Shown here: piece after piece, positions 1-11,700 of the stretch
Numbering within the stretch: position 1 is the first letter of the stretch
How the letters are laid out: the number at the start of each line of letters is the position of its first letter
Assembly (NCBI GenBank): GCA_000499405.2
Contig: HG738138.1
Location: forward strand, 15,888,554 to 15,952,553
Length of the DNA: 64,000 nt
Source: Onchocerca volvulus
Taxonomy: Eukaryota; Nematoda; Chromadorea; Rhabditida; Onchocercidae
Reading direction: 5' to 3'
Program-made: the position numbers and the translations under genes
Notes under the pieces: model-generated
The model's database searches: none
Told to the model about the DNA's origin: nothing
What the model saw: the letters and a program-made list of their open reading frames with translations, nothing else

Positions 1-747
1 AATATTATCACGACATACATATATAGTATCATTGATACTAAATACTTGCCAACATTAGTGACTGTTTAATTCTTTCTATTAAAACTTTCCAATCAATAAA
101 ATTCAATAAATTAATATTATAGTATAAAATTATCATTGAATTAATTTTAATAATTTATTATTATTTTTGAACGATTTAAGGAGAATTATCGTCTACTAAT
201 GAATGAATTCGAAGTAAAATTATTTAATCGGTAAATTGTTAAATTAATTTATTAAGTCATCGAATCGTTTAAATCGATGAATAAATATTCATCTGTCTAT
301 AAAAAATTTCATATATAAATTGTTGAATTCATGAAGTTTTATCTTCTGACGCATTAAATTCATTATTTTGCACTGAAAATAAATAGATGAATTGAACGAT
401 TATTCTTATGTGTTGCTTTATTTTCTTTTCTTCCGCAATAACTAATTAATTTCTCTGACTTTTTGATCCCAATTAGTATTTTCCATAAAATATCGTCATA
501 AATTTATTTATTGCAATATGATGGTTAATATATTGGAAGATTTAATATGATTGTTCTTTGTTAAGCTATTTTACATAAATTGATATTATTCAATTATTCG
601 GTTATTTAGTTATTATTCAACTTATTCAATGTAATTTTTCCGAATGAAGGAAAAATGAATAAATGGAAAATCTGATATTAATGGAAAATCCTGAAAATCA
701 AGCTGAATGTTTGAATCTATTCGTTGCTTAATCTTATCAACGATTAT
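1..747. other. Non-coding upstream region of the globin gene
   Basis: This stretch is AT-rich and I see no coding exon on either strand. In the globin reading frame a stop (712-714) lies 12 codons upstream of the first ATG, so the globin does not extend into it. It presumably holds the 5' UTR and promoter, but no element can be named. Confidence 0.5.
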
Positions 748-3143
748 ATGGGTTCGGGAAGTAGTGTACCGAATCACGGTCAACCACGTAATGTAGCCGG
801 CGGCGGCGGTAATGATGGTGGTGGTGGCGGAAATGCCGGAGTTGAAAATGGTGATCAGCAAAAAGTGGATCCACGATTGCCATATCCGAATTTTCGGGAA
901 TTATTCACATTAAAGAATTATTGGAAAACCGTAAGACGAAATGAACGTGATTGCGCCAAAATGATGCTTGCTAAGTTAATATTTTGGATGGAAATATTTA
1001 ATTTGAACTAATTTAAAATTATCAATGATTAATCGGATTTTTTCATTATAATTCCCAACTGAATAGTTATTTAAAAATTTACAATCAGTGCTGATATGTA
1101 TGGCGTAACAGTAAGAATTCCGATATATGTATATTTGTACAGTAAAAAGATTTCAAGAGGGGATTTATTAAGGAATTATTTGAAGAATTATGGATATTCG
1201 CTTGGTATAATTTAATTTAATTGACCATGCTACAATGATTCAGTTAGATTAATGATGCTAATACCTTCTAATTGCAATTCATATTATGGCTAAAGAAGAT
1301 TGGAATCCAAAAATTGCAAAATTTAAATTTTATGCACAACTTTTTTGCAAAATCATAACAAATACAAATTGTCAGATTAATTTTACAATAATTTCAGTGC
1401 GCAAAATTTCCAAATATTTCAAATTGCATGTATATTAATATATAGTTATTTAAGTAGTATTGTAAAAATATTACAAGGATCCAAGTACATTATATTTTGT
1501 TATAGAATGATTAATTTCAATGATAATTTTATGTGCAAATTTTTCAAACAATTTAAGTTGAATTCATGTTAATACATAGTTATTTAAGTAATATTGTATA
1601 TTTCAAATATCCTATCTATTGTACATGCTACACATTATATAATAATAATGACAATAATATATAGAAAATAATTTTACAGTTTTTATTTTTCAAATGCAAA
1701 TTTTGAAATATTTAATCAGTCAGTAAGTTTTTTTTTAAAATACTTTCTCTTGCATTTGATCAATGATACTTTTATATTAATTACCAATATTTGGGACTAT
1801 TTTAATTTATCGATACCTTACTTAATGCTTTTTCCAATTAATCGTATCATTGTCATTGCAATGAAGAATTGTCAAAATGTTTAATTTTATTTATTTGATT
1901 TGTATTTTTCTTTTTCGAAACAATGAGAAAGTTTCTTTTTGAGAAAAATCAAATAGTTATTATTTCAAGTTTGAACAGGATGCATCACTCGCTTTTTTTA
2001 AAGTTCTTGAATAATATTTCTGTAGTAAACGCAATACTTTCCAGACATAGCTAGTTATTTAAATTAAATTTTTTGGAAATCGAAATGAAATTTCACGATT
2101 TCGATAATTTAGGGCATTTCTTTGTAACGGCAAATGCAATTATGCGCAGCAAAACTGAAAAAAAAAAATTAAAAAAAAAATTTCTCTATCTTTTCCTAAA
2201 CTAAAATTTCTAAAAAATTAACAAAAGGTACATATTTAATATTTCAATTTGAATAGAACTGTCCTTAATTTTCGGTTTGTTTATTTGCTTATTTATTTTC
2301 TTTATTATAATTAGAAAAATTGCAAAATATAAAATCTCGAAGTATGACATCGATAATTTCAAATTGAATTAAATTCATTTCGAAATACGAAAGATGATGT
2401 ATGTTCAGAAGATATTGGTAGCATCTTCATTCGTGAATATGATAAGATTAAAATTTCCTCCTTTTGATTTTGTTTAACTTCGTATTAAAAATGAATAAAA
2501 AAATAAGTTTTAAAAAATGAAGAAATTTAATACAAATTTTTTGTTGCTGATAAATTATAACATTTTATTTGAAAAAAAACAAAAAACGAAAAAAAAAACT
2601 CCAATTTATCAGACAAATACTTATCTATATATTTCTTATTTCCAAAAAATCAACCAAAAAATTTTGGAATGATTAAAATGAATTTCTGAAGTTAATATTT
2701 TATTATCTAATAATTATGAAAAAATGAGTAGATGGTATTGACAATTTGGACATAATTTCAATTATGCATAATCATTTGAAATAAAAATGACTAATATGAT
2801 ATTAATTAACATTATCATCTGTGTTATAAGCATATAGATTACCATTCTTTTCATTTGTAACCAAATTTCAAAGTAGTGATCTGCTTATTGTATTTATTTG
2901 AATTTAAATATTTTTTTAATAGCAGCTTTTCCTTCTCATAACTTTGTTAATAGACTTTTACAATATAAATTCATTTTCAAGACTGATTAATTTAAGTTGA
3001 TAAGCTTTATTTCTTTTGTGTTCATTAATTTTGTTGATTAACTCGACTTGTTGCTGATTAACCGTCGATTAAAGTTGAGTGACTATGCTACTTATCAGCA
3101 ACAATAATAAACAGTCATAATGATGATAACAACATTAGCAGTG

Positions 3144-3231
<88 letters not shown>

Positions 3232-4089
3232 AATATGGTAATAATAATAACAAATAGCAATAACAGTAATAGTAATAAATAATAAAAATTTTGCTTGTAG
3301 GTATTTGAAACAAAATCCGGATAATAAGGAAGAATATCCGAAATTAAAAAATGTCGACGTGAATACGGTTGATGTTGCAACGATGAATTCTGGCTTCGAA
3401 ACGGTTGCAGCCAATTATTTGAAGGTTAAATATTATTTTGGCTAACTGAAATTTCAACAAAAATTAAATTGAAGTTTTTTTGAAAAGACAATTAAATTTT
3501 GCTTCTCGCATAGGTGTTTGATGATGTAATAACGACAGTTGAAGAAAAGCCAGGCGATGTCTCGGATGCATGCTCACGGCTTACAGCTGTCGGTAAAATG
3601 CATCGGACTAAGGTAAATTTACTTTTAAATTTCATTAGTTATATAAATTTGAATAATTGCGAGAAAAAATGAAAAATATCGCAAATGGCATAAAAACTGA
3701 AATTATGAAGAAACTCGAAAAAAGATTTTGCTGTAATTTTTTGTTAATTTAAGTTTCGAAACATTAAAAACATTAGAAATTTTGTGGATTAGAAAGTAAT
3801 TAAAATATTAAAATGAAATTTTTTGCGGCTAAGATCTTTGCTTTTTTTAAAAGTTATGATGCATTCAATGGGAAGTTAATGACACTTTAAATACTTAAGT
3901 ATGTTTCAAAAAAATTCAAGTCCATTTCTTTTAAAAATTCAATTTTTTAAATATTTAATCTTGTTGGGTCTGAATTTAACTGAAAGGAAAAAAAAAGAAA
4001 AAAAGGAATTGAATATGATAGTTTGAAACACAAATATTTTAATCGCAATTGCTGGCAATCACTAATATCATCGAAATTATATTGTCCGT

Positions 4090-4130
<41 letters not shown>

Positions 4131-4754
4131 TAAATGAAATCTTTTTTGTCTTTCAAAGCAAATATTATTTTTGTTAAATGTAAGCAGTGATAATTAAGGA
4201 AGAAAATAGCATTTTTATTGCAAAAGTGCTGCGAATTAATGACAGCCTAATTTTATTTTAATTTTAGATCTTAAAGATAATCTTAATTTCAATATATTTA
4301 TATGTATATGCATGTATTGAATTAATTTTACAATTTAGGATATCCATAGATGTAGAAATTTTTTAATCATTCATAAATTTGAAATCATTTTCATCTTATA
4401 ATATCTGTACAAAGTAAAGTTATTTATCATTTTCAGTGATCTTCTTTAAACAACATTTTCTATTAAAAAAGAAAAAAAAATGATCAGAAAAGTTTTCGAA
4501 CTTTGATTAATTTAACTAATTTTTTTGTTATTTCTTTCTTTCACTCATGAATTTCTCAATTCTTGATAATAAAAATTTCATAATTATTACAGGTTAACGG
4601 AATGGACGGTAGCGAATTTCAGTTATTGGAAGAACCATTTTTATATATGATCAGCGAAATATTACAAGATCGTTACAATGATAAAGCCGAAAATTTGTTT
4701 AGGAAATTTTATCAATTTTGTCTCAAATATATTCTCGAAGGTTTCAATTCATAG
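748..4754 (+). CDS. Nematode globin, putatively N-myristoylated (4 exons, 203 aa)
   Basis: Exons 748-974, 3301-3424, 3514-3612 and 4593-4754 join in frame with GT-AG introns to give 203 residues ending in TAG. The globin fold is recognised from a B/C-helix region (residues about 65-90), an E helix (about 108-126) and an F helix with AVGKMHRTK, whose His147 is the likely proximal haem ligand (F8). By eye, the E7 position is Asn114 instead of His/Gln and CD1 is Tyr88 instead of Phe; these two assignments are tentative. The N-terminus is MGSGSS, which fits the myristoylation pattern MGxxxS. It is followed by a Gly-rich linker (about residues 17-33). ATG 748 is the first ATG after an in-frame stop. 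Intron 1 (2.3 kb) contains a TAA microsatellite. AATAAA motifs occur downstream near 5059 and 5164. C. elegans has a large family of such globins, some acylated; the exact orthologue is unknown. Confidence 0.88.
3144..3229. repeat. TAA/ATA trinucleotide microsatellite in globin intron 1
   Basis: An almost pure run of TAA triplets lies about 70 bp upstream of globin exon 2. Its poly-Leu, poly-Ile and poly-Tyr reading frames on the minus strand are artefacts of the repeat and not genes. Confidence 0.95.
4091..4128. repeat. Poly-T tract (38 T) in globin intron 3
   Basis: Uninterrupted run of 38 T within the third intron of the globin gene. Confidence 0.95.
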
Positions 4755-5850
4755 CATTGGCATGTATGATATGATAATTTTATATGATTAATGCTATATT
4801 ATTAAATTAGTTCAAAGCGAAGGTTAATTATATTACATGAATAATTATTTGATTAACTCCATGAATGATTCGCTTGATTTTGCTGTTAATAATTCCTTCA
4901 TATCATTGTGGATATATATATATATAGATATCAGTATAAATTGAATATAATTTATGCAAAGGACATTTGAAATAGGAAATTCTAATACTGACTATTGAAA
5001 TACTTACAGTATTAAGTTTTAAATGAATCGCGAAATTTTATTTCAAATATGATTTTCAATAAAATACGGCAATAGCAATAATTCCGACAGAAATTATTGG
5101 AATTTACATTTGAATTTACTAGCAATTCCAATAGTGATAATAAATTTAATCACAATGATATTTAATAAAGTGTTCTGTTAGTTAAAATATTCAAACTGAA
5201 TATTTATTTTCGATATATTTCCATTTGAATGTTCAAAGTCATACATTTTATTCGAATAATTTCGAAAAGATAATATATACTTCGCAAATTTTTAATTTAT
5301 CAGAAGTCATTTTTCTTTTATTTTCTTTTCGTCATATTAATATTATTATTTTCTAAAATTAGATTAAAATTAATCGAATAATTTGTGTCGCTTCAAATTG
5401 ACGACGCTTATAAATTTCTTAATTTTAATACAAAAAAATAAAAAAAATCAATTATGTATTAGTTCGTTCTTAATTGTTTCAAAACGTTTCTTAATTACTT
5501 TAAAAGCATCTCATCATCGTCATTTATGATATTCGCTAACATTCTGTTAGATAATTTATTTTAACAAATTGAACATTTTTCCTTTTTAAAATTTTCTTCG
5601 GAAACGAAATTGAATCTTTCATTTGTCATAGATACAATTTCGTTTTTTATTTCTTGTCGCAATTATGATTTGAATGCTTAAAAAAAAAGAAAAACAAAGA
5701 AAAAAATTATTTATCACTGAATCATCCATCCATTCTGATTCATGCTTGAAATATTCCGAAAATTTATTAAGCAAATTGTTATCGGTTTATTCCATTTCAA
5801 TTAATCCTGTAAAGTTTTATTTGTTGTCATTTCTATCGAGCGGTATATTT

Positions 5851-5852
<2 letters not shown>

Positions 5853-5892
<40 letters not shown>

Positions 5893-5897
5893 CGGGG

Positions 5898-5934
<37 letters not shown>
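5853..5934. repeat. Long poly-T tract interrupted by a short G run
   Basis: About 82 bp made of 40 T, one C, six G, then 35 T. The apparent poly-Phe reading frame across it is an artefact. Confidence 0.95.
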
Positions 5935-5936
<2 letters not shown>

Positions 5937-7017
5937 TTCTTCCTAAAGTAGAAAATTTGTTTAGAAGTAAAAAAAAGTGAAAAGTTCAATATAATTTTTC
6001 TTTCAAATATACAGAATAATTATGGCTATTATTCAAAAAGTAAATTTAAAATTGTTTAAAATTCGAATTTTATGGGCGAAATTTAGAAAAGTATTTTTTC
6101 TATTGGATAGAAATCTGAAAATGTTTCCTAAAAAAAAAAAAAATGGAAAAGAAAAATTACAGAATAATATTATTACCTAAATTGTTATATGATTTGTCAG
6201 ATATGAAAAAATTCATTAGTTAATTTTAATATGCTGAAATTGTCATATTGGTGTAATTGGAAGCATCGGGAAATATGAATGAAAATTTAGTTTCTTCTAA
6301 TTATTAGCAATATTCTGGTCCAAAATAGATTAGACGGATAATTTTGCTTCATGCAAATTCATAGCTAAATTTTAATTTATTTCAAGAAGTAAATTTTGTT
6401 AATTGAACAAAACTTCATTGATAAAATTACAAAATTAACGAAATTTTGAGGAATAGGGAGAAAGGAAAAATTATAAATTATAAATTAAAGTAGAATGAAA
6501 TGAAAAATCAGCTAATGAAGATCTCTTTTATATGTACGTGTATGTTGCACTTCTGAGGTAACTTTTAATCAGGAAATTGAATGAAATAAAATATTTAATT
6601 ACCGATTGCTTTAATAATGCTGCAAAACAATGAAAAGAAAACAATTTAATAACTGCTAATAAACTGAACTGAAATTCAGAATTTTTTAATCACAAAATAA
6701 AATTTTATATTGTTAACTTTTATTTGTTACATAAAGCATAATATTTTGTATTTTGCACTCTTTTTTTTTTGAATTTGTATTGTAACATAACAAAATCTGC
6801 ATGCATTATGTGTGTATTTATTACTATTGTACCAAATATTCAAACCATTGGTATTTCAATTTTATATTTTTAAATATTTCAATCTATTAATACGAAATTT
6901 TTTCAAAAAGAGAAAAAGAAGTGAAACAGTAAGGAATTTATTCAGTTATTAAATTTTGATCTACTGAATTATTGACGGTTGTCAAAAATTTTTCAGTTGA
7001 TCGATGAAAATTAGTAG

Positions 7018-7020
7018 TTT

Positions 7021-7071
<51 letters not shown>
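7018..7071. repeat. Poly-T followed directly by poly-A (T23/A31)
   Basis: A run of 23 T is joined without spacer to 31 A, giving a perfect palindrome of at least 46 bp that could extrude as a cruciform or fold as a hairpin if transcribed. Confidence 0.95.
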
Positions 7072-7073
<2 letters not shown>

Positions 7074-8713
7074 ATTAGTTTATACTAATTGAGGAAAGAT
7101 TTAATGCAAATTTTAACAAAAATGTGATTGACACAACAAGTAATAATGATATTTGAAATATTCAGAATTTAAAATATTATTGGTAATTTCAAATATTCCG
7201 AAATTCTTTAATTCAAAAAGTGATTTGAAAAAAGGCTGATATTAAACTCTTGATTGATAGCTTAATAATCTAGCAATAATAAGAATCACATAATGATAAT
7301 AATATTTATAATAGTAATAACAACAACAACAATAATAAGGAATAATAATAATCATGATATTAGTGATAATAAACTGAACAATGCGAATGTTGATGATAAT
7401 TATTTGATAACGCACCATATTTATGATTTTTGACAATTTCGTCGATATTTTCCGGAAATTTCCAAACTATCAGAAGGTTTCTGGATATTATTATTTAATT
7501 TCAACATCGAAAAAACCGTTTATTGTTTATTAATTTGAATCGTTGAGTGAATAAAACGGAACAAATAATATAATTAACGGCGAATAATATTATTAACCAA
7601 TATCACAGATTAAGGATGAATAAATCATTTATAGCATATAATAATTCACAATATCGATGCGGAATAGAATCAATTAATATAAAATTCAATTATCAATCGA
7701 TTCCGAACATATGAAATGATTAATGATTTTATTTGTTTACATTATTGTTTTGAAGGAAAAAGGGTCATTCCATTTTACGGTGACCATGAACAAAAAATAA
7801 TCGTGAGCGGAATTTTTCTCCCCCACTAAATATTAATATTTTCCCATAGAATAGAATCTGGAAAAATTCGAAAATCAGTCAAGACTTCCGACATTGTAAG
7901 CCGAAAAGTTAGAAAAAAGAAAAAAACATTAAAATGTTTGAAGGTTCCAACTTTTTCTCTTTACTAATCTATTCCGGAATTCTATTTCTAGACTAAGAAA
8001 AAATTTACATAATATCATAACGTTTCATTAAAATAATATTATATTGAAAATTATTAGTCATAATTTCAATAATTTCAAAATTTAAAATTGCTTCACATTT
8101 TGTATTTAAAAGAAATATTACGTATTCCTTCTAATCTGAGTATTCCATATCGGAAAAAGTTCGAAATATTAATTATTACAAAGTGATTGTAAGTTCAAAT
8201 CTTTATACAAATCATAATTTGATTTGAAACTTTGAAAAATCTAGTTTTTTTTTCACAAATCAAAATTCTTTTTTCAAATTATTAAAAATTGTTATTTAAA
8301 TATTATCATCGCTTTAATATTTTAAATTGCTGATTTTTAAATGGAATTATCAGATTTATTCATTGAAATCATCTTATAAGAGAAGGGAATCTAAATTTTA
8401 GAAATTTGATGATATATAGGACAAGCGGATTTCTTCCGGTTAGATGCAGAAGAAGAAACGGATGCAATAATTGAGGAGTAAGGTGACAATTTGTAAGGTA
8501 GTTCCGATCATTTAGTGAAACAGGTAAAACAGATGAGATAGGCTACGAGACGAGAATGGGAGAGGAGGATCATCCACCCATCGTTGATGACGGAAATGGG
8601 TTGACAAATTGATATATAACATTAGATCGTTTTCATCATTTCCATTAATTGCGACAATTTAACTGTAACATTTCTATATCACTGCTGTTATAATCTTACT
8701 GCATTTGAATTAA

Positions 8714-11700
8714 ATGTCACCTAATTATCAGAAGATACCGACAAAACTTTCTCGCTTTCAAGCTTATTCTAGGGTAATTCCTGGTCCAGAACGAATCCAT
8801 GAATCAGTTTTGATTCGTGAAAATGGTTTGTATTTGTAGCAATTCTTCATTTCTTCATTTTCTATTTTTTCTTTTTCACATTTTATTGTTAAAACGAAGC
8901 GCGAGATTTTTTTTTTTGCAGAAATCCATCATTTTTTTCTTTTTTTTTTTTTAATTTTCTTTGCATTGTAATATGAGGCAAATATTTCCATGACATTCTA
9001 TTCGATCAAATGATGAAAGTAATCATCAGTCATTTAAATTCAAAACAAAAAAGTGAATGCAAATTTAGAATTTTATGAGAAGTGCAATTAAAATAACACA
9101 AATATTGGGAAAGTTTAAATACAACATTTTAAACAATGAGAAAGAAAGTAATTCAAATCTATGTAAAAAAATAAAATTGACAATTCTGTTATGAATATGA
9201 TTCACATAGAACTGAGAATTGTAGATTCGAACAGTTCAGAAATATGCAATTAAAAAATAAAATTTATTTCAAAAATTAAGAAAAAAAGAATGATTAAAAG
9301 AGTAATTTTAAAAAAAGAAAATAAATTTCCGATTCGTAAAAGGAGTGGTTTGCTTCTTTTTTTTTTTTTATTGCGGTGCATAAAACTGATAGTCAAAATA
9401 ATTTAGTTCAACAGAAAAAAATGATTTATTGGCATCTGATAGAAAATAATTTTTTTTTTCGTTTTAATTAAACGGTGAAAATTAACTGTGCTAAGCAGTA
9501 ATCCTTCAAAAAATGCCTCGTAAAGTTGATTTGGATGACGCGGTAGATTATCGCTTTCTGGAAATACCGTATCTCGCGGTATAGTTGTAACTCTGTCAAA
9601 CAGCTCTCCATTTATAAAATTGCCTATACGACCTGAAATCAAACCTATGGGGACTATGCAGGAAATTAGATCTAGAGTGTAAATTATGGGAGATTATTAA
9701 GAAGAATAATAATTGTAATAAAAACAATTATTGTTATTATTCCACGGCGAAGCTTTGTTTGTATTTTTAAAACATTAACTTGACTACCAATGCAAGACAG
9801 GAGGATATCATGGTCCCACTTATTGTGGATGTAGATATCAACCTCTCGACTGACTGCATCCTGAATTGACTCAAACAATTTGCCAGAAAGGCTCAGCGTT
9901 GCACCATGAGTCAATTGTCCACCACAGCTTAGTGACAGGATAGGTATTGCATCGTCTGGAGCAAGCAAGGAAGCAAACAGTGCTTGATTTACCTGAGAAC
10001 CAGAGTGAGGTTGAACATTTGCAAATTTAACACCAAACAGTTTGCACAGTCTTTTTATGGCGAGATTTTCAACTTCGTCTACACATTTGCATACAATTCC
10101 TTTCTGGAGTTTAGATTTGATTGGTCTGCATTAATATTTGACAGTAGCATACTTAGAATATCAATTTACTATTAAATAATATCTCTCTTCTTGACCGATT
10201 GCATTGATAATGGTTATTCCTCTTTAAGGGAAGCTTTACAGCATCTAATTTTTCATTTTTGATTCTGTCCGTACTCTAATAATGCGTTTCCCAGCTCAGT
10301 ACTTTACTCATGCTTGCTCAGAAAGCTAATTTTTCCTGTCGTTGGCTTTCAAAGCTGATTGAGTTTATCGTTCTAGCTATATTTAGATGAAATATCATAA
10401 ATCGTTATCTAGCACGGCAACTAACCAATTCTTACAGTGCTGTTTTAATAGTCAATCTGTTAAAACAGTAAAAAAACTTGATCAGATCATAACTGTCACA
10501 GATTTATCAAATTTATAACTTTGTCACTTTAACTAACATTAAATTTAGAATTACTGGAATATCCACCGGATGGTAATGTAACAACAATGTTTGAATTGTT
10601 ACAACGAGCTATTTGGTTAACAAATAATGGTGATTTTATTGGTGAACAAACAAAAAATGGTACATATAAATGGATGAAATACAAGCAGGTTATCATCTTT
10701 TTTTATTGTTCAACTTTTATCTTTTCTTTTATCACTTTATAAGTTATGCTTATTAGAACAAGTAGAAATGGATAGCAAAATTTTGTCTTAATAATTAGAT
10801 CATCTAATTTATTTTGCATAAAATATTCGAAGAGTTATTTTATTAATTACCTTTGATGAACCATTTTTAGTATTTGAATTATTTTGTTAATTTATTAATA
10901 AAAAATTTGCCTAAAATAATTACACCAAGTTGCAGCGATAAATATTTTACAGGTGTATAACGCCAATGATTCGATAATATAATTTCTGTTATATGAAATA
11001 TGTTGCATAATTGAATATTTGAGTTTTTGTTGATTTCTTTAATTAATTTAACTCGAGTTTTGTTAATTTCACAATAAAAACTTGTTTGAAATAATTGTGC
11101 CAATTTCTATTAATAGGTATTTTACAGGTATATACTGCGTCACATAAGATTGGTTCAGCTTTACTACAACTTGGCATTGATGCAGGCGAAGGTAGCCGAA
11201 TAGGTATAGCTGGCCTTAATTCGGCTCGTTATATCATTGCTCAAAATGCTTTGATCAATTATTCCATTGTATTGGTACCACTGTATCATAACTATAACAT
11301 GGAATTCTTGTGGTTAGTTATTATATAAAATGCTTCAAGTAACAAACCGAAGAGTACATCACTTTAACGGTCTCTTGGGGCTAGTTTAAAGCGGGAAATT
11401 TCGAAACAGTGAAAATCTGATGGATCAAAATTTCATTGGGAAGAATAATTGATCGAAACTAAAATGAGTGAATCGAATAAAATGATCTGTGAATGGATGA
11501 AGGAAAATGAACAGAAATCCATCGAATGAACATTCACGTTTCAGTAACTACAGTAGTCGAATTCTCATCCCATATCCTCTTCACAACCTTGGCAATGCGA
11601 ATGTAATTAAGTAGCAGCAAAATGATAATTCTTTCATACTGCTTGAGCTCCCTTCCCTATCTACCAAATAGGGGAGGAAGCTCAAGCAGTATAACTTCAA

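Larger units (their letters stand above)
4755..8713. other. Intergenic region between globin and acyl-CoA synthetase
   Basis: About 4 kb of AT-rich DNA with no exon I can support. It contains the homopolymer tracts at 5853-5934 and 7018-7071, and an imperfect AAT/ACA-rich stretch at about 7259-7400. The last 300 bp (about 8420-8640) are visibly richer in G and C and probably include the promoter and 5' UTR of the acyl-CoA synthetase gene. Confidence 0.6.

Noticed and set aside
622..861. Minus-strand open frame opposite globin exon 1
   Set aside because: It is antisense to the Gly-rich coding region, with no family resemblance.
3095..3414. Overlapping minus-strand open frames rich in Leu, Ile or Tyr
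   Set aside because: They are translations of the TAA microsatellite and the adjacent globin exon in antisense.
5674..5946. Plus-strand open frame ending in poly-Phe
   Set aside because: It depends on the long poly-T tract and has no splice or family support.
9403..10082. Treating lgt and glyA pieces as bacterial contamination or functional genes
   Set aside because: Correctly phased host exons lie on both sides and both pieces lack essential parts, so an inserted, non-functional fragment is the better reading.
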